This document shows, piece after piece, positions 1 to 7,856 of a stretch of 17,548 nucleotides of DNA. Numbering within the stretch: the first letter of the stretch is position 1; each line of letters opens with the position of its first letter. The notes beneath the pieces are model-generated. The model did not search any database and was not told the origin of the DNA. It saw only the letters and a program-made list of their open reading frames with translations. The translations under genes were made by a program, and so were the position numbers. This DNA comes from an uncultured bacterium (GTDB lineage Bacteria; Pseudomonadota; Gammaproteobacteria; Burkholderiales; Burkholderiaceae_D). The DNA lies in the NCBI GenBank assembly GCA_903872555.1, contig CAIQLE010000321.1, positions 1-17,548 on the forward strand. The letters are read 5' to 3'.

Positions 1-141
1 ATTTTTCTGCGCTATTTCCAGAAAAATACGCGTTCAGCCTCATGATCACTAAAGTTTCAGCCTGCGATACCGAATAGACGAATACAGCAGCTTGCCTTCG
101 CGGTGGCTATCCATTCCTTTTCCTTTTAAGCATTTGTCCCA

Positions 142-3100
142 ATGAGCCTCTTTCCCACCGGATGGACCCCCGCTCAGATCCAATCGCTTGGAAGGGATGT
201 TATTGCCGCTTACAGTCCGCTTGCTATCAGTGATCTGGATTCCCGGGAAATAATCGCTCTTACAGCCGATCAAGTGGGCTGGCTCACTACAGACCAATTA
301 CAGGCGTTCAGCTCAGAACAGATCAGCAGCATCGAAGTCAGGGACATTGTCGGATTGACAAGCGGCCAGATCGCCAGCTTGGGTGAGGTTCAGTTAGCAG
401 GTTTCCGGGCCGATCAGATCAGGGGGCTAGACAGCTTACAGCTCAGTGTGTTGACCACTGATCAAATCCCATTACTGAAAGATTTTCAGATTGATGCGAT
501 TCAGCCCGCCGATATTCCCGGCCTGAATGGCGCTCAAATCAAGGCCCTCACCAGTTTTCAGATTCAAAATCTCAGGCCCGAGCAGATTGCTGCATTTTCC
601 ACGGCACAAATCAGCAGCATAGAAGCAGTTGATATCGCTGTATTCAGCAATCCGCAACTCAGCAGATTAACTTCCGATCAGCTTCGTGCATTAAGCTCAC
701 TGCAGCTCAATGCACTGGATAATCAGCAAATCGGCTACCTGGATTCACGCAGCATCGCGGGGCTGACCAGCAGCCAGCTTAACAAGCTCGGCTCAAGTCA
801 ATTAGACGGCCTCAACTCGCGGCACATCGCTGCGATGAATTCTTCGCAATTAGGCGCATTAACAACCGACCAAATCCAATTACTGCGCAGTGATCAGCTG
901 AATGCGATTGAAACAGTCGATGTACCGGGCTTCACTAGCGCTCAAATCAAGGCCTTAACGAGCTATCAATTTGGAAATCTGAAGTCGACACAGATTACTG
1001 CCCTGACGAGTGCCCAAATCGCCAGCATAGAATCAACTGACTTTAGCGTTTTTAATAGCCTGCAAATTGCTGCGCTGACTTCCAGTCAGGTCGGCGTACT
1101 CAGCGCGCAGCAACTTGCTGTACTGAGTACTGACCAGATTCAGGCCATACAAACCAATGATCTTGCCGGTTTAACGACGCGACAGATCGCCGGCCTGAAA
1201 ACATCGCAAATTGCCGCACTGACCACAGGCAGCAATGGTCAGTTGGCCAAGTTATCTTCCGATCAGATTCGCACACTCACCTCGAGTCAAATTTCGGCAT
1301 TAAGTACAGACCAGGTTCATTCGATAGAGACTTCTGATCTGAGCGTGATGACGAGCGCTCAGATCAAAAATCTGTCCAGCTCTCAGCTGGTGGCGTTATC
1401 GACAGCACAAATCCATGCACTGTCGACGGCACAGATCAGCGCCATCAGCGATCAAAAATTCAGTAAGCTCGGTTCCGATCAGGTCGCCGCACTCAGCTCA
1501 GACAGTATGAGCGCGATCTCCGATGTGCAAATGGCGGCATTTGGTACGGCGCAAATCGCTGCGATTAAAGTAAGCGATATTTCAAATCTGAGTGCAGCAA
1601 AGGTGGCTGCATTGACCAGTCTTCAATTATCTGCGCTCAAGACTTCTCAGATAGTGGCATTTGGCTCCACACAGATTGCTGCACTGACGAATACACAAAT
1701 CGCTTTATTAAGTACACAACAAATAGCAGCGATTGAATCGGTCGATATCGGCGCACTCAGCAGCTCACAGTTGCGCTCAATTACCGCGACACAAATAGCA
1801 TCGCTGACGACCAAACAAATTGTTGCTTTAAGCAGCGCTCAAATGGCGTCGCTGACCACCAGTCAGTTCGTTGCCCTGACCACGAATCAGGTTCAGGCTA
1901 TTGAAAGCTCCGATCTGGCCGCGTTGAGTACGGCGCAAGCGATCGCGCTGATCGGTGTCAGTGCCGCTGAATTATCAGCCATGAGCAGCGCCAACATTGC
2001 CAGCCTGTCGAAAAGCAGTGTCGCCAGTCTGGATACAGCGGCTATCAAATCATTGACTACGAGTCAAATGGCAGGACTGCGTACTGACCAGGTCGCTGCC
2101 ATGACTTCCGAACAATTCAAAGCATTCAGCACGGCGCAAATGGCTGCGCTGACGTCAGCACAATTCGGCGCGATCGAATCGGCTGATCTGATGACGCTGC
2201 AAACCAGTCAAATCACACAGATCACCACGGATCAAATCACAGGCATTACATCCGTTTCGCTGGCAAGTCTTTCAACAGCACAAATTAAAGCACTGACGAC
2301 TTCACAGTTTGCTGCCATGAGTGATGATCAGCTCGCTGCCCTGCCCAGCTGGAAAATGGCCGCGATAGAAACGCAGGATGTACAGCAACTCGACACCTCC
2401 GTGATTGCGGCTTTGGGAACGACGCAGATTGCCGGACTAACGACTGCGCAGATCCATGTGATGAGCTCGGATCAAATTTCAGCTATTTCCAGTGATGCCA
2501 TTACCAAACTGGGAAAAACTCAGCTAACGAGTTTGCAGGAAACCCAATTGTCAGGACTGACGACAGAACAGGTATCGTCCCTGCTTCGTTCTCAGCTGAG
2601 TTCCATCACCAGCGCTCAGCTGGTATTGCTCAGCACCGATCAGCTTGCTGCCATCAGTACCGATGCCGTCAGCGGCCTGATCACGCAAGCGCTGAACGTG
2701 ATCGACAGTGAGCAATTAAATGCCCTGACGACGGCGCAAATTACTGCGCTTTCAACGAAACAAGTGACAGCACTCACCAGCGATACATTAAATACACTCA
2801 CTACGGATCAGATCGGCGCATTAAGTTCGGATCAGATCGCTGTGCTGACAACAGCTCAGGTAACGAATCTCGCCACTGATCAGATTTCCGCCATCAGTTC
2901 CGACAGTTTTCAGGGTGTGACATCCAAACAGCTTTCTATACTGAGTGAAACACAGCTCGACCAGCTGACTGTTGAGCAGATTCAATCCATCAAAACCAGC
3001 AGCCTCAGCGGCCTGACGACAGCGGCCATCGACGGCCTCAGTACAGACCAGCTGCAGGCTTTCAGCAGCATGCAGTTTGCCAGCTTAAGCACAGCCCAGA

Positions 3101-4827
3101 TCCAGGCTATAGGCAATGATATTGATTCGCTCACTACGGAAGAGACCTCCGCACTGACTCAGAAACAAGCGCCTGCATTGACGACCGATCAGATAGATCT
3201 GTTGACCACGAGTCAGATCAAGCTGATCAGCAGTAGCTCGATTGCCAGCATGACGACGGCGCAGATTCATGCGCTCGATGGAGATCAGGTCAGTGTCTTG
3301 ACGACGGCACAACTGGCCGCCTTGAATAAGTCACAAATTCAGGCCATCGACTCCAGCACCATTGATAATTTGACTGTCGATCAGATCGATGGTCTGCAGA
3401 CTTTGCAGTTATCTTATTTGAGTACGATACAGATTCAAGCACTGACATCAACTCAAATCGATGAACTGAGCACGACACAAATTTCTTTCTTGAATTCTGC
3501 GCAAATTGCTGCGCTTTCGACTGCTCAGCTCGACTCCTTCAGTCAGGATCAGTTGTCTGCCGTTCAGTCATCGGCAATTGCTGGCTTGACGACCGCACAA
3601 ATTGTCTCTATGAATGAGTATGATTTTGATGTGTTGACCGAGGCGCAAATTCACGCCTTGAGTTCCAGCCAGCTTGCGGCCATAGAAACCCAGGATATAC
3701 AAGCCTGGACGCCGTCTTCAATTTCATTGCTATCTAAGACGCAAATTCGTCTGCTCAGTGCGCAACAGATTTTTGCCATGGATGCATCCCAGTTCGATGC
3801 CCTGCAAAATTTGAGTAAACTGGGCTATTTGCAGAATGCGCAAATAGCCGAAATCAACCCCGACTCACTGGACAGCATTGCAACAACCACCATTCGGGCT
3901 CTATCTAACGCTCAATTTGCCTCATTCACAACGGAGCAGATCAGCGCCATCGATCCTACGCAGTTTGCGATCATCAGAAATGGTCAGTTATTATCCATGG
4001 ACAGTGCGCAATTAAATGCGCTCACTGTGAGTCAGATTGATGTGATGACCGTAGGACAAATTGACGTTTTAGGTACTCGTATCCAATATTTATCGCAAGA
4101 TGCGCTGGACGAGTTCAGTACGACACAAATTGCCAGTCTGAACCGATATCAAGTCGCGTCCATCATGACTCAGTCTGAATCCTGGTCAGACACTCAGATC
4201 GCAGCACTCGGGTGGAAACGACGCTATTTATTCAATAGTCCCATCATGCTTGACCTGAATCACGATGGCCACTTCAGCCAGTCCGTCGATGCTGGCGTGA
4301 CGTTTGATCTGAAAGCGACCGGAACAGCGCGTAAAGTCGGATGGGTAGACTCCGGTGATGCCTTGCTGGCGATAGACCTGAATCATGACGGCATCATCAA
4401 CAATGGTGCTGAATTATTTGGTGATGCAACGGCCCTACGCAAAGGAAAAATCGCAACGGATGGTTATGTCGCACTGGCTGCGCAGGATACCAACCATGAC
4501 GGCCTCATCGATATCCATGATGCAAACTGGAGCAAGCTCTTGCTGTGGGCAGACCAGAATGCGAATGGCAAAACCGATGCCGGCGAATTAATTTCACTCA
4601 GCGCTGCAGGCGTTGCTTCGCTTGATCTTCATCCCGTAGACTCGAACCTGACCGATGCCGGCAACATGGTCGGTCTGATCAGCAGCTTCACCATGAACGA
4701 TGGCAGCACGGGCACGATGGCAGACGTCTGGTTACGCACCAAAACACTAGACCCGGCCGTATCGACGGAGACGCATGCTGACATTGTGGGTAGCCTGACA
4801 CATCACGACGGCAGCACTCCGATTTAA
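142..4827 (+). CDS. Giant octapeptide-repeat protein with FrpC-like calcium-binding C-terminal domain
   Basis: A 1561-residue protein of unknown function, probably exported to the surface or medium. After a 7-residue leader, residues 8 to about 1356 are some 168 tandem octapeptides of consensus [LF]-[ST]-[ST]-x-Q-[IL]-x-[AG]. Residues 1366-1500 align by eye with the self-processing module region of Neisseria FrpC: SPIMLDLNHDG, then GWV, the loop DLNHDGIINNGAELFGD, GYVAL, DTNHDG, LLLWADQNANG and GELISL. Four DxNxxG calcium-loop-like motifs start at D1371, D1412, D1449 and D1471. FrpC cleaves itself at Asp-Pro immediately before this block; here the pair is Ser1366-Pro1367. There is no N-terminal signal peptide and no GGxGxDxLx RTX nonapeptide run. 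Type I secretion is plausible but no secretion genes are in view. An in-frame stop at 127-129 fixes ATG 142 as the first possible start. Its upstream sequence is pyrimidine-rich, with no clear Shine-Dalgarno site. The protein could be an adhesin or biofilm matrix protein; function is not established. Confidence 0.9.
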   Translation: MSLFPTGWTPAQIQSLGRDVIAAYSPLAISDLDSREIIALTADQVGWLTTDQLQAFSSEQISSIEVRDIVGLTSGQIASLGEVQLAGFRADQIRGLDSLQLSVLTTDQIPLLKDFQIDAIQPADIPGLNGAQIKALTSFQIQNLRPEQIAAFSTAQISSIEAVDIAVFSNPQLSRLTSDQLRALSSLQLNALDNQQIGYLDSRSIAGLTSSQLNKLGSSQLDGLNSRHIAAMNSSQLGALTTDQIQLLRSDQLNAIETVDVPGFTSAQIKALTSYQFGNLKSTQITALTSAQIASIESTDFSVFNSLQIAALTSSQVGVLSAQQLAVLSTDQIQAIQTNDLAGLTTRQIAGLKTSQIAALTTGSNGQLAKLSSDQIRTLTSSQISALSTDQVHSIETSDLSVMTSAQIKNLSSSQLVALSTAQIHALSTAQISAISDQKFSKLGSDQVAALSSDSMSAISDVQMAAFGTAQIAAIKVSDISNLSAAKVAALTSLQLSALKTSQIVAFGSTQIAALTNTQIALLSTQQIAAIESVDIGALSSSQLRSITATQIASLTTKQIVALSSAQMASLTTSQFVALTTNQVQAIESSDLAALSTAQAIALIGVSAAELSAMSSANIASLSKSSVASLDTAAIKSLTTSQMAGLRTDQVAAMTSEQFKAFSTAQMAALTSAQFGAIESADLMTLQTSQITQITTDQITGITSVSLASLSTAQIKALTTSQFAAMSDDQLAALPSWKMAAIETQDVQQLDTSVIAALGTTQIAGLTTAQIHVMSSDQISAISSDAITKLGKTQLTSLQETQLSGLTTEQVSSLLRSQLSSITSAQLVLLSTDQLAAISTDAVSGLITQALNVIDSEQLNALTTAQITALSTKQVTALTSDTLNTLTTDQIGALSSDQIAVLTTAQVTNLATDQISAISSDSFQGVTSKQLSILSETQLDQLTVEQIQSIKTSSLSGLTTAAIDGLSTDQLQAFSSMQFASLSTAQIQAIGNDIDSLTTEETSALTQKQAPALTTDQIDLLTTSQIKLISSSSIASMTTAQIHALDGDQVSVLTTAQLAALNKSQIQAIDSSTIDNLTVDQIDGLQTLQLSYLSTIQIQALTSTQIDELSTTQISFLNSAQIAALSTAQLDSFSQDQLSAVQSSAIAGLTTAQIVSMNEYDFDVLTEAQIHALSSSQLAAIETQDIQAWTPSSISLLSKTQIRLLSAQQIFAMDASQFDALQNLSKLGYLQNAQIAEINPDSLDSIATTTIRALSNAQFASFTTEQISAIDPTQFAIIRNGQLLSMDSAQLNALTVSQIDVMTVGQIDVLGTRIQYLSQDALDEFSTTQIASLNRYQVASIMTQSESWSDTQIAALGWKRRYLFNSPIMLDLNHDGHFSQSVDAGVTFDLKATGTARKVGWVDSGDALLAIDLNHDGIINNGAELFGDATALRKGKIATDGYVALAAQDTNHDGLIDIHDANWSKLLLWADQNANGKTDAGELISLSAAGVASLDLHPVDSNLTDAGNMVGLISSFTMNDGSTGTMADVWLRTKTLDPAVSTETHADIVGSLTHHDGSTPI
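163..4209 (+). repeat. Tandem octapeptide-coding (24-bp) repeat array
   Basis: The array codes for about 168 units of 8 residues, typified by LTTDQIQA, FSTAQISS and LTSAQIKA. Position 1 is Leu, Phe, Ile or Met; positions 2-3 are Ser or Thr; position 5 is nearly always Gln; position 6 is Ile or Leu; position 8 is small. Marker octads such as IESVDIGA carry Asp at position 5 and recur at set intervals. Codons vary widely between units, so the DNA repeats are strongly diverged although the peptide pattern is kept. Register breaks are rare: two 11-residue units (coded at 1219-1251 and 1948-1980), a few 7-residue units and one 9-residue unit. Confidence 0.92.
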
Positions 4828-4948
4828 GCTGAGTTCGGCCCTTTGGCACGACAGGCCTGCTGCGCAGTTCATTCATTCAAAGCTGGTTTCACTTTATTTC
4901 GGCAACTGATACGGCCCGCCTTTCCCCGCTGCGCCATACGCTGAGCGC

Positions 4949-4954
4949 TATAAT
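4949..4954 (+). promoter_or_regulatory. Possible -10 box (TATAAT) of ychF
   Basis: A perfect TATAAT lies 26 nt before the chosen ychF start codon, so transcription would begin near 4961 with a leader of about 20 nt. No convincing -35 hexamer is seen 16-18 bp upstream, so the promoter call rests on the -10 box and its position alone. Confidence 0.4.
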
Positions 4955-4980
4955 CTCTTTTTTTCAGAATATTGACCTCC

Positions 4981-6072
4981 ATGAGCCTCAAATGCGGCAT
5001 CGTCGGCCTGCCTAATGTCGGCAAGTCCACCCTCTTCAATGCTCTCACCAAGGCGGGCATTCCGGCTGAGAACTATCCTTTCTGCACCATCGAGCCGAAT
5101 GTCGGCATCGTTGAAGTGCCTGATCCGCGCCTGCAGCAACTGTCAGAGATCGTTAAGCCTGAACGTGTGCTGCCTGCGGCTGTGGAATTCGTAGACATCG
5201 CCGGTCTGGTTGCGGGCGCATCCAAAGGTGAAGGTCTGGGCAATCAGTTTCTCGCGCACATACGCGAGACCGATGCCATCGTGAACGTGGTGCGCTGTTT
5301 TGAAGATCCGAATGTGATTCACGTGGCAGGCAAGGTCAGCCCGCTGGATGATATTGCCGTCATACAGACTGAGCTTGCCCTGGCTGATCTGACCACGGTA
5401 GAAAAAACCATACACCGCGAAACCAAAAAGGCTCGTTCGGGTGACAAGGATGCCATCGCATTGGTGGCACTGTTAGAGCGCGTGCAGATTCAGCTCAATG
5501 ATGCCAAGCCTGTGCGTTCCATGGGTCTGGACAAAGAGCAGATGGCGATGATCAAGCCGCTCTGCCTGATCACGGCCAAGCCAGCGATGTATGTCGCCAA
5601 TGTCTCGGACACTGGATTTACCAACAATCCTCTGCTCGATTTGCTGAGTGATTATGCCAAGTCACAGCATGCGCCTATCGTCGCCATCTGCGCCGCCATC
5701 GAAGCAGAAATTGCCGATCTGGATGATGCCGATAAAGGTGCCTTCTTAGCGGACATGGGCATGGATGAACCCGGACTGAACCGTTTGATTCGTGCCGCTT
5801 TCAGTTTGCTGGGTTTGCAGACTTATTTCACTGCAGGCGTGAAAGAAGTGCGTGCATGGACGATTCATCAGGGCGATACCGCGCCTCAGGCTGCGGGTGT
5901 GATTCACACGGATTTTGAGCGCGGCTTCATTCGCGCACAGACGATTGCCTTTGAAGATTTCATCGCTCACAAGGGTGAACAGGGCGCAAAAGAAGCTGGC
6001 AAGATGCGCGCTGAAGGCAAGGAATATGTCGTCAAGGATGGCGACGTGCTGAACTTCCTGTTCAACGTCTGA
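4981..6072 (+). CDS. ychF: Ribosome-associated ATPase YchF (Obg family, OLA1 homologue)
   Basis: A 363-residue protein, the same length as Escherichia coli YchF and alignable with it end to end. YchF is a cytosolic P-loop NTPase of the Obg family that prefers ATP, binds ribosomes and takes part in translation control and the oxidative stress response. The P-loop is GLPNVGKS at residues 9-16, and the switch regions include FVDIAGLV and GEGLGNQFL. The redox-sensitive Cys35 of the E. coli protein is present (PFCTIEPN). The nucleotide-specificity motif reads NVSD where E. coli has NVNE. The C-terminal TGS domain runs to the family-typical end [12 protein letters not shown]. An in-frame TTG at 4972 is possible, but ATG 4981 gives the MxxKCGIVG start seen in the family. 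It is a stand-alone gene, facing the nit operon tail to tail. Confidence 0.97.
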   Translation: MSLKCGIVGLPNVGKSTLFNALTKAGIPAENYPFCTIEPNVGIVEVPDPRLQQLSEIVKPERVLPAAVEFVDIAGLVAGASKGEGLGNQFLAHIRETDAIVNVVRCFEDPNVIHVAGKVSPLDDIAVIQTELALADLTTVEKTIHRETKKARSGDKDAIALVALLERVQIQLNDAKPVRSMGLDKEQMAMIKPLCLITAKPAMYVANVSDTGFTNNPLLDLLSDYAKSQHAPIVAICAAIEAEIADLDDADKGAFLADMGMDEPGLNRLIRAAFSLLGLQTYFTAGVKEVRAWTIHQGDTAPQAAGVIHTDFERGFIRAQTIAFEDFIAHKGEQGAKEAGKMRAEGKEYVVKDGDVLNFLFNV

Positions 6073-6086
6073 ACACGATGCTTCCG

Positions 6087-6102
6087 GCCGCTGATCTGCG
6101 GC
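6087..6102. other. Small hairpin just after ychF
   Basis: GCCGC-TGATCT-GCGGC forms a 5-bp stem with a 6-nt loop 14 nt after the ychF stop codon. It is not followed by a T-run. It is the first of three inverted repeats in this 139-bp convergent gap; a second is TTCCTGA / TCAGGAA at 6119-6141. Confidence 0.3.
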
Positions 6103-6144
6103 TTGCATCTGCCCTGGATTCCTGATCCTGCATTTCAGGAAGAT

Positions 6145-6181
6145 GGTGTGATCTCTGTAACTCAAATACAGGGATCACACC
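6145..6181. terminator. Long hairpin between convergent ychF and nitH
   Basis: Arms 6145-6159 and 6167-6181 pair over 15 bp with one G-T wobble around the 7-nt loop ACTCAAA; T6144-A6182 can add a sixteenth pair. It lies between two converging genes, where it could stop or slow transcripts from both sides and protect their 3' ends. Neither strand has a following T-run, so it is not a standard intrinsic terminator. Confidence 0.55.
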
Positions 6182-6211
6182 ACCGCAGTGCTACTGCTTG
6201 AACGCGCCTAA

Positions 6212-7495
6212 TCAGACAGGCAGCAAATGATCTTCGGGCAGCACATCCGATTTTCCAGACAGCCTCGCCTCAATTTGCTCTGCCAGATACAGGGCATCCA
6301 GAGCCACCCCGGAAAAACGTCCTGAGCCCCAGGTATGCAACCAGGGTAGCCCCACAAAATACAGGCCGGCTTGTTGCGTCACGCCGCGCTGATGTACCGG
6401 CGTGCCATTGCCGGTAAAGACCGGTGCCTGCACCCAGCTGTAATCCGGCCTGAATCCTATGCACCAGATCACACTGGTAATGCCCGCTTCATACAGATTT
6501 AATTCTGTGCGTTCAGCTGATGGCTGCCAGACCGGTTCATACACTGAGGGTGGTGGCGCATCTATCCCATGGGTTGCAATGTACTGATCTATGGAGGCAT
6601 TGATGCGGTTGTAAACGCCGTCAGCCTGATCAAGTGATTCATTCAGATTCGGTGCGAACTGCAGGGTATCTTTGTCCAGACCTTTCAGTAATCCGTATAA
6701 CTCCATACCTTCCTGAGCAAAGCGGCGCAGATCAATATCACGACCGCCGTCACGGCCCGTCACATAATGATTCGTGTTGTCGCGCACGCCTTCGCGCAAG
6801 GGATGATCATGTACAGGAATATCGTAATAACCCATCTCGGCCAGCCAGGTCACCACATCCTTGCCGCGATAGAAGCGCGCGCAGCGGGGTGCATCACCGA
6901 CGGCCAGCACGACCTTACGTCCGGCCAGATGTAAGTCTTCTGCAATCTGTGAACCGGATTGTCCATTCCCGACCACCAGTACCGTACCTTCTGGCAGAGC
7001 ATCAGGATGGCGATATTGTTCTGAATGCAGCTGCACAATGTGCGCCGGAAGGCGTTCAGCCATGCGTGGAATCACAGGCTCATGATAAGCACCGGAGGCG
7101 ATCACAACTTGCTTCGCCGTGATGGTGCCGGCGGATGTCACCAGTGCATAGCCTTCGGCCTGCAAGACCAGCTGCTTGATACTCACACCGGTACAGGTGG
7201 GTGGATTCACATGCTTCACAAAGCCGTCAAGATACGCAAGGATTTCATCTTTTTTCATGAAGCCATCAGGATCATTACCTGCATAAGGCCATCCCGGAAG
7301 TTTGCATTGCCAGTTCGGCGTAACGAGACAGAAAGTGTCCCAGCGCTGCGAACCCCAGGTATGGACCAGATCATTTTTTTCGATCACAACATGACTGATA
7401 CCGCGTTGCTTGAGGTAGTAACTGACCGACAGGCCCGACTGGCCGCCACCAACAATGACGACATCAGTATGCGAAGGAAGGGTGGATGAGTTCAT
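6212..7495 (-). CDS. nitH: NitH: MSMEG_0569-family flavin-dependent oxidoreductase
   Basis: A 427-residue flavoprotein resembling single-component flavin-containing monooxygenases, the last gene of the Nit1C operon. A first Rossmann motif, GGGQSG at residues 16-21, should bind FAD. A second, GNGQSG at 176-181, should bind NADPH. Between them is IASGAYHEPVIPRM, like the ATG-type linker of this superfamily. The C-terminal part has WCIGFRPDYSW and GLYFVGLPWLHTWGSGRFSGV, typical of the MSMEG_0569 family. The physiological substrate is unknown; oxygen insertion into a nitrogen compound made or released by the cluster is a reasonable guess. The ATG lies 55 bp after the nitG stop with only a weak purine-rich site (CGATAAAACC) before it, so its translation may be weaker than its neighbours' or it may have extra control. 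Confidence 0.9.
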   Translation of the reverse strand: MNSSTLPSHTDVVIVGGGQSGLSVSYYLKQRGISHVVIEKNDLVHTWGSQRWDTFCLVTPNWQCKLPGWPYAGNDPDGFMKKDEILAYLDGFVKHVNPPTCTGVSIKQLVLQAEGYALVTSAGTITAKQVVIASGAYHEPVIPRMAERLPAHIVQLHSEQYRHPDALPEGTVLVVGNGQSGSQIAEDLHLAGRKVVLAVGDAPRCARFYRGKDVVTWLAEMGYYDIPVHDHPLREGVRDNTNHYVTGRDGGRDIDLRRFAQEGMELYGLLKGLDKDTLQFAPNLNESLDQADGVYNRINASIDQYIATHGIDAPPPSVYEPVWQPSAERTELNLYEAGITSVIWCIGFRPDYSWVQAPVFTGNGTPVHQRGVTQQAGLYFVGLPWLHTWGSGRFSGVALDALYLAEQIEARLSGKSDVLPEDHLLPV

Positions 7496-7550
7496 GGTTT
7501 TATCGTTTAAAAATTGAATCGAAACAGTTAGCGATGTTTAGGCTTTGTAT

Positions 7551-7829
7551 TCAGTCGACAGACAGCACTTCGACCACCGCATCGGGGGCAAATCGCCGGG
7601 CAGCGACTTCGATGCTGGCAAGCTGATCCATGGCAGACGAACAGGCAAAACCAAATTTTGCCCGTACGCGCTCTGAGGCCAGAGTCAAACCCGTCTCTGC
7701 TCTCGTCAAAAATTCCGACATGGGCAATTGATCGCCAGGCGCAAAATATTCATGAATCACCGTCGATGGTGAATAACAATGCGACTCGGTCTGGTCGGGC
7801 CAGCGCACATGAAAATAAACTGCAGGCAT
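7551..7829 (-). CDS. nitG: NitG: MSMEG_0570-family small nitrogen-starvation protein
   Basis: A 92-residue protein matching the small conserved member of Nit1C clusters. Recognisable features are the opening MPAVYFHVRWPDQTE, the CYSPSTVIHEYF stretch at about residues 18-29, and the C-terminal half with LASERVRAKFGFACSSA. It has no signal peptide or membrane segment and is presumably cytosolic. No biochemical activity is known for the family; conserved Cys18 and Cys63 are visible. The start is supported by AGGAG six bases before the ATG. The gene follows nitF by 27 bp and precedes nitH by 55 bp. Confidence 0.9.
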   Translation of the reverse strand: MPAVYFHVRWPDQTESHCYSPSTVIHEYFAPGDQLPMSEFLTRAETGLTLASERVRAKFGFACSSAMDQLASIEVAARRFAPDAVVEVLSVD

Positions 7830-7856
7830 GGACTTCTCCTAAGCTAAATTCTTTGT

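Noticed and set aside
142..4827. Tandem 24-bp units as a CRISPR array or microsatellite
   Set aside because: The unit is a coding octapeptide with highly divergent codons and an intact 1561-codon frame; there are no constant repeats with unique spacers.
4844..4860. TGGCACG after the repeat gene as a sigma-54 promoter for ychF
   Set aside because: The -24 half is present, but the bases ten positions further are CT, not GC, so the invariant spacing fails. A TATAAT box near ychF is a better candidate.
5746..6165. 139-codon open frame on the minus strand over the end of ychF
   Set aside because: It overlaps the conserved TGS-domain coding region and the hairpin; the translation is Cys/His-rich and unrelated to known families.
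6634..7122. 162-codon open frame on the plus strand inside nitH
   Set aside because: It lies fully antisense to a gene with clear flavoprotein motifs, and its Arg/His/Ser-rich translation looks like a shadow frame.
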